Assembly (NCBI GenBank): GCA_045539625.1
Contig: JAZQFS010000113.1
Coordinates: 1 to 36,902, forward strand
Origin: UMGS1387 sp045539625
GTDB taxonomy: Bacteria; Bacillota; Clostridia; Oscillospirales; CAG-382
Direction of reading: 5' to 3'
Length of the DNA: 36,902 bases
The position numbers were made by a program, and so were the translations under genes. Of the stretch, positions 15,570 to 23,498 are shown piece by piece; the first letter of the stretch is position 1; each line of letters starts with the position of its first letter. Under the pieces are notes generated by a model. That model did not search any database. It was not told the DNA's origin and worked only from the letters and a program-made list of their open reading frames with translations.

Positions 15570-17054
15570 ATGGATTTACAGAAGAGAAGCGAAAGCCTTG
15601 CAAAAGCTAAAAAGATGCTCAATGACAAGACGGCTGCCGATAAACTCCATAAAGCAGGAAAGTTTACTGCTTACGAACTTATCGGAATGCTCCTTGACGA
15701 AGGCACCTTTGTAGAAACAAATGCTTATGTAAAGGCCTATGCTAACGAACTTGCCACATCAGACACAGAAGAATATGAGGGTGTTGTTTGTGGTTACGGT
15801 GCGGTGGACGGACGTCTTACGTTTGTTTATGCACAGAATGCTGCAAGACTTAACGGTGCTTTTTCAAAGGCGGCGGCAGATAAGATTGCGGCACTTTATG
15901 ATATGGCTAAAAAGAACGGTGCGCCTGTTGTTTCGGTTTTTGACTCAAACGGAGCAAAGCTGGAAGAGGGTATTGATGTTCTTGCAGGCTACGGTAAGGT
16001 TATGAAGAAGGCTTCATGCCTTAAGGGTAAGGTACCTCAGATTGCAGTTGTTGTGGGTAACACAGCAGGTGCTGCTGCAACAATCGCATCTATTGCAGAT
16101 GTTGCTGTAATGGCTGACGGTGCATCCTTTACACAGACTCCTGCATCTGTTCTTGTTAACGCAGGTGCAGATAAAGAAATCGGCTCATGTGATGCTTCGG
16201 CGAAGAGCGGTAATGTTGCACTTACTGCTAAGAGTGCAGCAGAAGCATTTGAAAACGTTAAGGAAGTTCTTTCTTATCTTCCTTCAAATAAGCTTGATAA
16301 AAACGTATATACAGGTGTTGAAGACGATCCTAACAGAGCGACAGCTGAGGTTGCCGGCATCGTTGCAGCTGACGGCTATGATGTTCACGGCGTTGTAGCT
16401 GCAATTGCCGACGGCGGAAAGTACCTCGAACTTAACGCAGATAAGTCTAAGAGCATAGTTACCGCTCTTATGACAGTAAACGGAATTGTAACAGGTGTTG
16501 TTGCGAATAACCCCAAGGAAGGCGGAAAGCTCTGCACAGGCTGTATGAGAAAGGCAACTGCTTTCATTAAGCTTTGCGATAGCTTTGGAATTTCTGTTCT
16601 TACACTTGTTGATACAAAGGGATTTAGCACAGAATGTGAAGTTAAGGGCGGCAGAATGAGCTTTGAAGCAGCGTCTCTTGCACAGGCTTACTGCACAGCA
16701 TCCGTTCCTACAGTAACAGTAAATGTAGGCGAAGCATACGGTACAGCATTTACGGTTCTTGGCTCTAAGGAGCTTGGTGCTGATATGGTACTTGCTCTTG
16801 ACAGTGCAAAAATCGGTGTTCTCAATCCTGCTGCATCAGTTGCAATGATGTGGACAGAAAAGATGCTCGGTGCAAAGGCACCCATCGAAAAGAGAAAAGC
16901 TCTTGAAGAAGAGTGGGCACTTCTTATGTCAACTCCTCTTGTTGCAGCTCAAAGCGGACAGATTGATGATATCATTCCTGCCGAAGAGCTGAGAGTAAGA
17001 GTTGCAAGTGCACTTGAAATGCTTTCGATGAAGAGCGAATTTGCATCCCTTTAA
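15570..17054 (+). CDS. Acyl-CoA carboxyltransferase-like subunit (12S/MmdA type)
   Basis: A 494-residue protein with the two-lobed crotonase-like carboxyltransferase fold of MmdA, PccB and transcarboxylase 12S. The N-lobe shows GVVCGYGAVDGRLTFVYAQN (71-90), the C-lobe VNVGEAYGTAF and LGADMVLALDSAKIGVLNP. Family members move a carboxyl group between carboxybiotin and an acyl-CoA. The usual DSGGARIQEG reads DSNGAKLEEG (125-134), and the usual AGGA oxyanion element reads AGAAAT (166-171). Substrate and activity are therefore uncertain. A GGAGG ribosome site precedes the ATG. It is the first gene after the promoter and is followed by oadG, the biotin carrier, oadB and oadA. Confidence 0.8.
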   Translation: MDLQKRSESLAKAKKMLNDKTAADKLHKAGKFTAYELIGMLLDEGTFVETNAYVKAYANELATSDTEEYEGVVCGYGAVDGRLTFVYAQNAARLNGAFSKAAADKIAALYDMAKKNGAPVVSVFDSNGAKLEEGIDVLAGYGKVMKKASCLKGKVPQIAVVVGNTAGAAATIASIADVAVMADGASFTQTPASVLVNAGADKEIGSCDASAKSGNVALTAKSAAEAFENVKEVLSYLPSNKLDKNVYTGVEDDPNRATAEVAGIVAADGYDVHGVVAAIADGGKYLELNADKSKSIVTALMTVNGIVTGVVANNPKEGGKLCTGCMRKATAFIKLCDSFGISVLTLVDTKGFSTECEVKGGRMSFEAASLAQAYCTASVPTVTVNVGEAYGTAFTVLGSKELGADMVLALDSAKIGVLNPAASVAMMWTEKMLGAKAPIEKRKALEEEWALLMSTPLVAAQSGQIDDIIPAEELRVRVASALEMLSMKSEFASL

Positions 17055-17075
17055 TTGAGAATTGGTGGTGTAATT

Positions 17076-17492
17076 ATGAATAGTGTACAGTTGTTGGATA
17101 CAGCGGCAGATATGGCTTTTTATACTGAAAAGTTTGCACCCGTATCAGGTGAAGCTTTGAGTAAGGCAGTTTCTTTCGGACTTCCTTTCTCTCTTTTCGG
17201 ATTTGCTATAGTTTTCGGAGTTCTTGCACTTTTGATGGTAATTATTGTAATTTTCGGTAAAGTTTTCGGAGCGGCAGAAGCAAAGCCGGCTAAGAAAACC
17301 GAAGTAAAAGATACCGTAAAGAAAGAAGAATCTAAAGAATCACAGCCTGTAGAAGTTGAAGCTCCCGTTGCTTCGCCCGTATCTGATTCAAACGGTATAG
17401 TTGCGGTAATTATTGCGGCAATTACATCCTTTAGAAGTGCAAACGGAGAAATCGGCGGCTTCAGAGTAGTATCATTCAAAAAGAGAAAGTAA
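17076..17492 (+). CDS. oadG: Sodium-pump decarboxylase gamma subunit (OadG-like)
   Basis: A 138-residue small membrane protein. One transmembrane helix (about 38-65, in LFGFAIVFGVLALLMVIIVIF) is followed by a Lys/Glu/Pro-rich linker and a C-terminal conserved piece, IVAVIIAAITSFR and GFRVVSFKKRK. This is the layout of OadG/MmdD, which assembles the decarboxylase complex on the membrane subunit. The start at 17076 is preferred over an in-frame TTG at 17055, because GGTGGTG lies 5 bases upstream and the preceding stop would overlap the longer form. It lies 21 bases after the carboxyltransferase gene. Confidence 0.85.
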   Translation: MNSVQLLDTAADMAFYTEKFAPVSGEALSKAVSFGLPFSLFGFAIVFGVLALLMVIIVIFGKVFGAAEAKPAKKTEVKDTVKKEESKESQPVEVEAPVASPVSDSNGIVAVIIAAITSFRSANGEIGGFRVVSFKKRK

Positions 17493-17523
17493 AAAATCTT
17501 TAATATCAAAGGAGATTAATATT

Positions 17524-17925
17524 ATGGCTAAGCAATACAGTGTTACAGTAAACGGCGTAGTTTACGATGTTACAGTAGAAGAAATAGGCGCAGTTGCAGC
17601 AGCTCCCGTAGCAGCGGCACCTGTAGTAGCACCCGCAGCGGCTCCTGCACCTGTGGCAGCAGCACCCGCACCCGCAGCAGCACCTGCAGCACCCGCGGCA
17701 GCACCCGGAGCAGGCGAACCTGTAAATGCTCCTCTTAACGGTACAGTTCTTAAGATTAATGTTGAAAACGGCGCAACAGTTAAGAGCGGTGACGTTCTTT
17801 GCGTACTTGAAGCTATGAAGATGGAAAACGATATCGTTGCACCTCGTGACGGTAAGATTACCTCAGTTGTTGCTCAGAAGGGCGCTTCCGTAAATTCGGG
17901 AGATGTTCTCTTTACACTCGCATAA
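17524..17925 (+). CDS. Biotin carboxyl carrier protein
   Basis: A 133-residue carrier. The N-terminal 20 residues resemble the start of MmdC/1.3S carriers. A flexible Ala/Pro-rich linker (about 24-64) leads to the biotinyl domain (about 66-133) with the EAMKMEND signature; K99 is the expected biotin attachment site. In this operon it would shuttle carboxyl groups between the soluble carboxyltransferases and the membrane subunit. AAAGGAG precedes the ATG. The linker DNA is a low-complexity GC-rich run of Ala and Pro codons, prone to length change. No biotin carboxylase is encoded nearby. Confidence 0.95.
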   Translation: MAKQYSVTVNGVVYDVTVEEIGAVAAAPVAAAPVVAPAAAPAPVAAAPAPAAAPAAPAAAPGAGEPVNAPLNGTVLKINVENGATVKSGDVLCVLEAMKMENDIVAPRDGKITSVVAQKGASVNSGDVLFTLA

Positions 17926-17953
17926 GTTTTAACGAAACACGAGGTGTATTCTG

Positions 17954-19168
17954 ATGAATTTTTTAGATAGCTTGTTGAACTTGTGGGAAACGACGGGTAT
18001 CTATCAGATGTTTTTCAATGAAAACGGTGATTTGAATACTGCGTTTATAAAAACTCTCATAATGTTCGTGATTTCAGGCGTACTGATTTACCTTGCCATA
18101 GGTAAGGGCTTTGAGCCTCTCTTGCTTCTTCCTATTGCATTCGGTATGCTTCTGGCTAACCTTCCCGGAACAGGTCTTTTCCACAAGGAATGGTTTATAA
18201 ACGAGGAAAGTATAATTAATTGGGCTGAAATCGGAGCTCACGGCGGTCTTATGGACTATCTTTATCTTGGTGTAAAGCTGGGTATCTATCCTTCGCTTAT
18301 ATTCCTTGCTATCGGTGCTATGACCGACTTTACTCCGCTTATCGCAAAGCCCTCAAGCCTTCTTTTGGGTGCCGGTGCACAGTTTGGTATTTATGTTGCT
18401 TTCACAGGTGCCATTGCTCTCGGCTTCTCACCGCAGGAAGCGGCTTCTATCGGTATTATCGGCGGTGCCGACGGTCCTACGGCAATTCTTGTAACAAAGA
18501 CACTTGCTCCTCATCTGTTGGGTGCAATTGCGGTTGCGGCGTACTCGTATATGGCGCTGATTCCTATTATTCAGCCTCCGCTTATGCGACTTGTTACCAC
18601 TAAGAAGGAAAGACAAATCAAGATGGATATGTCTACTCTCCGTCCTGTTTCAAAGACAGAGAAGATTGTATTCCCCATACTTGTATCTGCAGTTGTAGCA
18701 CTTATTCTTCCCGATGCTGCACCCCTTGTAGGTTTCCTTATGCTTGGTAACCTCTTTAATGTGTGCGGAGTTACAGACAGACTTTCCAAGACAGCGCAGA
18801 ACGAACTTTGTAATATTGTAACAATATTCCTTGGTGTTTCTGTAGGTATTACAGCAGATGCCGAAAGCTTCTTGAAGCTCGATACAATTCTCATTATCGT
18901 ACTCGGTCTTACTGCGTTTGCCTTTGCAACTCTCGGAGGACTTATACTCGGTAAGGTTATGTGCTTACTCTCAGGTGGAAAAATCAATCCTCTTATCGGC
19001 TCTGCAGGCGTTTCTGCCGTTCCTATGGCGGCAAGAGTTGCTCAGACAGTAGGGCAGAAGGAGAATCCTGCAAACTTCCTTCTCATGCACGCAATGGGCC
19101 CCAATGTTGCAGGTGTAATCGGTTCTGCGGTTGCCGCAGGTGTATTCCTTGCATCAATTCCTCACTAA
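17954..19168 (+). CDS. oadB: Sodium-pump decarboxylase beta subunit (OadB-like)
   Basis: The polytopic membrane subunit that decarboxylates carboxybiotin and exports sodium. It has 404 residues, about nine or more hydrophobic segments and the signature GIIGGADGPTAIL. The residues known to be essential in the Klebsiella OadB all appear at matching spacings: D173, Y199, N345, G349, S354 and R361. This strongly suggests a working pump. It follows the biotin carrier by 28 bases with ACGAGGTG as ribosome site. It is a shared partner for either carboxyltransferase of the operon. Confidence 0.95.
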   Translation: MNFLDSLLNLWETTGIYQMFFNENGDLNTAFIKTLIMFVISGVLIYLAIGKGFEPLLLLPIAFGMLLANLPGTGLFHKEWFINEESIINWAEIGAHGGLMDYLYLGVKLGIYPSLIFLAIGAMTDFTPLIAKPSSLLLGAGAQFGIYVAFTGAIALGFSPQEAASIGIIGGADGPTAILVTKTLAPHLLGAIAVAAYSYMALIPIIQPPLMRLVTTKKERQIKMDMSTLRPVSKTEKIVFPILVSAVVALILPDAAPLVGFLMLGNLFNVCGVTDRLSKTAQNELCNIVTIFLGVSVGITADAESFLKLDTILIIVLGLTAFAFATLGGLILGKVMCLLSGGKINPLIGSAGVSAVPMAARVAQTVGQKENPANFLLMHAMGPNVAGVIGSAVAAGVFLASIPH

Positions 19169-19188
19169 TTTAAGAAAGGAAAATTACG

Positions 19189-20580
19189 ATGGCAGTAAAA
19201 ATAATGGAAACAGCTCTGCGTGATTCGCACCAGTCTCTTGTTGCAACACGTATGACTACGGAAGAAATGCTTCCTATACTTGATTCCCTTGATGATATCG
19301 GCTATTATGCCATGGAAGTATGGGGCGGAGCTACCTTTGATGCTTGTCTCAGATTCCTTAACGAAGACCCTTGGAAGAGATTGAGAACCATCAGAAGCCA
19401 CATCAAAAATTCAAAGCTTCAGATGCTCTTCAGAGGTCAGAACATCCTCGGTTACAGACATTACGCTGACGATGTTGTTGAATATTTTGTACAGAAGTCA
19501 ATTGCCAACGGTATTGACATCATCAGAATTTTCGATGCCCTCAACGATACACGTAACCTTAAGACAGCAATTAACGCTACAAAGAAGGAAGGCGGACACG
19601 TACAGGCTGCATTCAGCTATACAACAGGTCCTTCCTATACAACAGAGTACTATGTAAAGTACGCAAAGCAGCTTGAAGAAATGGGTGCTGACTCTATCTG
19701 TATCAAGGATATGGCAGGTCTGTTAAAACCTTACGATTCATACGAGCTTGTTAAGGCTCTTAAGGAAAACGTAAAGATTCCTCTGCAGCTTCATACACAC
19801 TATACAGCAGGTCTTGCATCAATGACAGTTCTCAAGGCGGTTGAAGCAGGAGTAGATATTATCGACACAGCTATTTCTCCTCTTGCCATGGGTACATCCC
19901 AGCCTCCTACAGAGCCTATCGTTGCAACTCTTGCAGGTACACAGTATGACACAGGTCTTGACCTTGCAAAGCTTGATAAGGCTTCAAAGCAGTTTGACGC
20001 TCTTCGTGAAAAGTACCTTGCAAGCGGTCTTCTTGATCCCAAGGTGCTTAAGGTTGACGTTAATGCACTTCTTTATCAGGTACCCGGCGGTATGCTTTCC
20101 AACCTTGTTTCGCAGCTTAAGAACGCAGGCAAGAGCGATAAGCTCTTGGAGGTTCTTGAAGAAGTACCGAGAGTAAGAGCGGACGTAGGATATCCTCCTC
20201 TTGTAACTCCTTCCAGCCAGATTGTTGGTACACAGGCGGTTATGAATGTAATTTCCGGTGAACGCTATAAGATGGTTACAAAGGAATTTAAGGGACTTGT
20301 CAGAGGCGAATACGGTAAGACTCCTATGCCTATCAATGAAGAGGTTAAGAAGAAGGTTATCGGTGACGAAAAGCAGATTACCTGCAGACCTGCGGATAAT
20401 ATCAAGCCTGAGCTTGAAAAGCTTAAGAGCGAATGTGCACAGTATATGATGCAGGATGAAGACGTTCTTTCATATGCACTGTTTGATCAGGTTGCCGTTA
20501 AGTTCTTTGAAAACAGAAAGCTTGTGGAAAACGGTCTTGATTCCAATACCGACACAGAAAACAAGATAACAACTGTTTAA
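19189..20580 (+). CDS. oadA: Pyruvate/oxaloacetate carboxyltransferase subunit (OadA/5S type)
   Basis: A 463-residue TIM-barrel carboxyltransferase of the OadA/PycB/transcarboxylase-5S family. It has the metal-site motif RDSHQS (D12), the lysine expected to be carbamylated in IKDMAG (K173), the HTH histidines (H202, H204) and the GTSQPPTEP turn. The C-terminal conserved carboxylase domain (about 330-445) ends without a biotinyl domain, so it uses the separate carrier encoded two genes upstream. It would transfer CO2 between oxaloacetate/pyruvate and biotin. AAAGGAAA precedes the ATG. A hairpin terminator follows. Confidence 0.93.
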   Translation: MAVKIMETALRDSHQSLVATRMTTEEMLPILDSLDDIGYYAMEVWGGATFDACLRFLNEDPWKRLRTIRSHIKNSKLQMLFRGQNILGYRHYADDVVEYFVQKSIANGIDIIRIFDALNDTRNLKTAINATKKEGGHVQAAFSYTTGPSYTTEYYVKYAKQLEEMGADSICIKDMAGLLKPYDSYELVKALKENVKIPLQLHTHYTAGLASMTVLKAVEAGVDIIDTAISPLAMGTSQPPTEPIVATLAGTQYDTGLDLAKLDKASKQFDALREKYLASGLLDPKVLKVDVNALLYQVPGGMLSNLVSQLKNAGKSDKLLEVLEEVPRVRADVGYPPLVTPSSQIVGTQAVMNVISGERYKMVTKEFKGLVRGEYGKTPMPINEEVKKKVIGDEKQITCRPADNIKPELEKLKSECAQYMMQDEDVLSYALFDQVAVKFFENRKLVENGLDSNTDTENKITTV

Positions 20581-20592
20581 AATTCAATAATT

Positions 20593-20640
20593 AAGGCTGT
20601 GATTGATAACTTTTTGATGTTTTCGATTACAGCCTTATTT
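20593..20640. terminator. Bidirectional terminator between oadA and ylmC
   Basis: AAGGCTGT (20593-20600) pairs with ACAGCCTT (20629-20636) around a long T-rich loop, with further weak pairs inside. T-rich flanks lie on both sides. It overlaps the last codons of the minus-strand ylmC gene, so the two convergent genes share it. Confidence 0.65.
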
Positions 20641-20928
20641 GCCGAATATGCTTTTCCAAAAAGGCTTGTGCTCCTGAGGAGGCAATGGAGGAAGAACATA
20701 TTCTGTTATAATTAAATCTTCGCCGATTTTTTTGATGCAGTCCCATGGTAGGGTAATTACTTTTTTTCTAAAGAAGCTAAAGAAGCCGCCGGGTAATTCA
20801 ATGCTTACAGATATGATGGTTGCGTTGTCAATGTCAATGCATACGTCCACAATAAAGCCCAGCCTTGTACAGTCACAGCAGCTTATGACTTCCTTTTGAC
20901 ATAGCTCGCTGAATAATTGTTTTCTCAT
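20635..20928 (-). CDS. ylmC: YlmC/YmxH family sporulation protein (PRC-barrel)
   Basis: A 97-residue PRC-barrel protein of the YlmC/YmxH group found in spore-forming Firmicutes. It has a first beta-rich half with LCQKEVISCCDCTRLGFIVD and DIDNATIISVSIEL. The LPWDCIKKIGEDLIIT motif is typical. A short proline-rich tail follows. The start at 20928 is chosen because AAGAGGTG lies just upstream; a longer frame to 20994 has no ribosome site and runs into hflX. The molecular role is unknown. It is divergent from hflX, with a 65-base gap that must carry both promoters. Confidence 0.85.
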   Translation of the reverse strand: MRKQLFSELCQKEVISCCDCTRLGFIVDVCIDIDNATIISVSIELPGGFFSFFRKKVITLPWDCIKKIGEDLIITEYVLPPLPPQEHKPFWKSIFGK

Positions 20929-20993
20929 AATAACACCTCTTGTTTTATTATATGCACCAATATGCTTACAGAATAACGAAGGAGGCACAAACA

Positions 20994-22343
20994 ATGAATG
21001 TTTCCGAAAATACTACAGACAGAATATTTGAAACCGAAAATAAAAGCCACGTGAATGTATTGCTTTTGTCGCTGTATCATGATAATTCGCAGACTTCTGC
21101 CTGTGAGGATTCCCTTGATGAGCTGCAGCAATTGGCAGAAACTTCGATAGGTGAAGATGCGGTAAACTCTAAGTTTTTCAAAATGATGCAGTGCCGTCCT
21201 TCGATTGATCCTGCAACCTTTGTTGGATACGGAAAAGCTGTGGAAGCAGGCAAAATATGTGCCGATAATGAAGTCTCTCTTGTTGTGGTTGACAGTGAGC
21301 TGTCTCCGAGTCAGATTAGAAATCTTGAAAAGGAAATCAATAACTGCTTTGAGGAAAGTAAGCGGGGAAATGTTAAGGTTATTGACAGAACAATGCTTAT
21401 TCTTGATATTTTTGCAAAGCATGCGGTGACAGGTGAAGGTAAGCTTCAGGTTGAAATTGCACAGCTTAAGTATACAGCACCCCGTCTTACAGGTAACGGT
21501 ATAAATATGTCCAGACAGGGCGGTACAAGCGGCTCTATCGGTGCAAGAGGTCCGGGTGAAACAAAGCTTGAAACTGACAGACGTCATATTCAAAGACGTA
21601 TTCTTGCTCTCAAGAAATCCTTGGAAGAGATGGAAAAGGAACGAAGCGTAAAACGCAGTAAACGAATTAAAAGCAATGTTCCTCTTGCGGTAATTTCAGG
21701 TTATACAAATGCAGGTAAATCTACGCTTCTTAATTACCTTACGGATGCTGATATTCTTGCGGAAGATAAGCTTTTTGCAACGCTTGATCCGACTGTCAGA
21801 AAGATGAGCCTGCCTTCGGGAAGAACACTGCTTCTTTCAGATACTGTAGGCTTTATAAGCAGACTTCCGCACGGACTTGTTGAAGCATTCAAATCAACAC
21901 TTGATGAGGTGAGATACGCTGATATTGTGCTGATAGTTGTTGATGCTTCCGATGAAAACGCTGCTGAAAAGACTAAGGTTACCGAGGATATACTCTCTCA
22001 GCTTGATTCAGCGGATAAACCCACAATTTATGTTTTCAATAAATGCGACAAGCTTGAAACAGTTCCTTCCTTTGAAGACCTTAAAAACAGAGGCTCGGTT
22101 TGCATATCGGCTAAGGACGGCTATGGTGTTGATAATCTTCTCAGTATGCTTGATGAGGAGCTTGCAAAATCCAAAAGACAGGTTAAATTCCTGTTTCCCT
22201 TTGATAAGCAATCGGCGGTAAATGCTCTTTATACAGATGCTACGGTTCTCAATGTTGATTATGCCGACAGCGGCGTTTGCGTTGAAGCGATTGTAGACGG
22301 AAAAAGCCTTGGAAGGTATAAAGAGTACCTTGTTGAAGACTAA
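20994..22343 (+). CDS. hflX: GTPase HflX
   Basis: A ribosome-associated GTPase that binds 50S or stalled/heat-damaged ribosomes and splits them. The 449-residue protein has the HflX N-terminal domain with the conserved segment GGTSGSIGARGPGETKLETD, a coiled linker and the GTPase domain. This carries G1 GYTNAGKS (236-243), G3 DTVGF and G4 NKCDK, with SAKDG as G5. A C-terminal domain follows. The start at 20994 has GAAGGAGG nine bases upstream; a longer frame to 20940 would run into the ylmC leader. It is alone in its transcript, with 93 bases before dgt. Confidence 0.95.
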   Translation: MNVSENTTDRIFETENKSHVNVLLLSLYHDNSQTSACEDSLDELQQLAETSIGEDAVNSKFFKMMQCRPSIDPATFVGYGKAVEAGKICADNEVSLVVVDSELSPSQIRNLEKEINNCFEESKRGNVKVIDRTMLILDIFAKHAVTGEGKLQVEIAQLKYTAPRLTGNGINMSRQGGTSGSIGARGPGETKLETDRRHIQRRILALKKSLEEMEKERSVKRSKRIKSNVPLAVISGYTNAGKSTLLNYLTDADILAEDKLFATLDPTVRKMSLPSGRTLLLSDTVGFISRLPHGLVEAFKSTLDEVRYADIVLIVVDASDENAAEKTKVTEDILSQLDSADKPTIYVFNKCDKLETVPSFEDLKNRGSVCISAKDGYGVDNLLSMLDEELAKSKRQVKFLFPFDKQSAVNALYTDATVLNVDYADSGVCVEAIVDGKSLGRYKEYLVED

Positions 22344-22436
22344 ATAAAAATAAATTGTAAATTAGTCGAAAAAAGCAAAACAAAAAAAGTGTTTTATAAT
22401 TGTTCTTTGTATATTGAAATATAAGGGGTTGATAAT

Positions 22437-23468
22437 ATGTCGCATTCTTTAAACGGTATTGCTTCAATTGCTGAAGAAGGACTTTGCGAATTTGCCGCAT
22501 TCTCCTCAAAATCTCTCGGACGTGAAAGACAGGAAGCAGAAGATGATGCCGATATCAGAACAGCTTTTATGCGTGACAGAGACAGAATTATTCACTCCAA
22601 ATCCTTCCGTCGGCTTATGCATAAAACACAGTGCTTCTTAAGTCCTGAGGGAGATCATTACAGAACTCGCCTTACTCATACTCTTGAGGTGTCGCAGATA
22701 GGAAGGACAATTGCAAGAGCACTGAGACTTAACGAGGATTTGACAGAAGCTGTTGCCCTTGGACACGATCTCGGTCATACACCCTTTGGACACGCCGGTG
22801 AAAGAGAGCTTGACAAGCTTTGTCCCGAAGGCTTTAAGCATAACGAGCAAAGCCTGAGAGTTGTAGATGTAATCGAACGTGACGGAAAAGGGTTGAACCT
22901 TACAAAAGAGGTGCGTGACGGAATTGTCTGTCATACAGGCAAAAACGATGCAATTACTGCCGAAGGCAATATAATAAAAATTGCCGACAGAATTGCTTAC
23001 ATAAATCATGATATAGACGATGCCATACGTGCAGGTGTTCTCAGTGCCGCCGATATTCCCTTTGGAATAAGGGCAGTTCTCGGCGATAACCATTCGCAAC
23101 GGATTGATACTATGGTTAAAAGTGTTATACGAGCTACAAGCAGAAATTTTCAGAAGGGCATTGTTAAAGTTGAGCTTGAAGCCGATATTTATGAAAGCAC
23201 CATGGCACTTCGTCAATTTCTTTTTGATAATGTATACTTTAATCCCGTTGCAAAGAGCGAGGAAACCAAGGCGTGTGATATGATTAACAGAATGTATGAA
23301 TATTTCTGTAAAAACCCCGAAAAGATCCCGTTTGAATACAGAAAGAATCTTGATTACAATACAAGTCTTGAACGAACGGTTTGCGATTATCTTGGCTGTA
23401 TGACAGACAGATTTGCCGTACAGACCTTTGAAAACCTGTTTGTACCCAAGAAGTGGGCAATTATTTAG
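22437..23468 (+). CDS. dgt: dGTP triphosphohydrolase-like protein
   Basis: A 343-residue HD-domain dNTP triphosphohydrolase, which splits dGTP or other dNTPs to the nucleoside and triphosphate. It has RDRDRIIHSKSFRRL (a dGTPase hallmark), RLTHTLEVSQIGRTIARAL with the first His, GHDLGHTPFGHAGE with the HD pair, and a C-terminal helical part. The length fits the short Firmicute type. AGGGGTTG lies before the ATG and a TATAAT (22395-22400) about 40 bases upstream may be its promoter -10, though no clear -35 is visible. It is immediately upstream of dnaG, a common Clostridia order. Confidence 0.93.
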   Translation: MSHSLNGIASIAEEGLCEFAAFSSKSLGRERQEAEDDADIRTAFMRDRDRIIHSKSFRRLMHKTQCFLSPEGDHYRTRLTHTLEVSQIGRTIARALRLNEDLTEAVALGHDLGHTPFGHAGERELDKLCPEGFKHNEQSLRVVDVIERDGKGLNLTKEVRDGIVCHTGKNDAITAEGNIIKIADRIAYINHDIDDAIRAGVLSAADIPFGIRAVLGDNHSQRIDTMVKSVIRATSRNFQKGIVKVELEADIYESTMALRQFLFDNVYFNPVAKSEETKACDMINRMYEYFCKNPEKIPFEYRKNLDYNTSLERTVCDYLGCMTDRFAVQTFENLFVPKKWAII

Positions 23469-23498
23469 CCGATATATGTGCCGTCAGGAGGTGAACGC

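Noticed and set aside
20896..20931. TTGACA inside ylmC as an hflX promoter
   Set aside because: The nearest good -10-like sequence is 24 bases away, too far for a working promoter.
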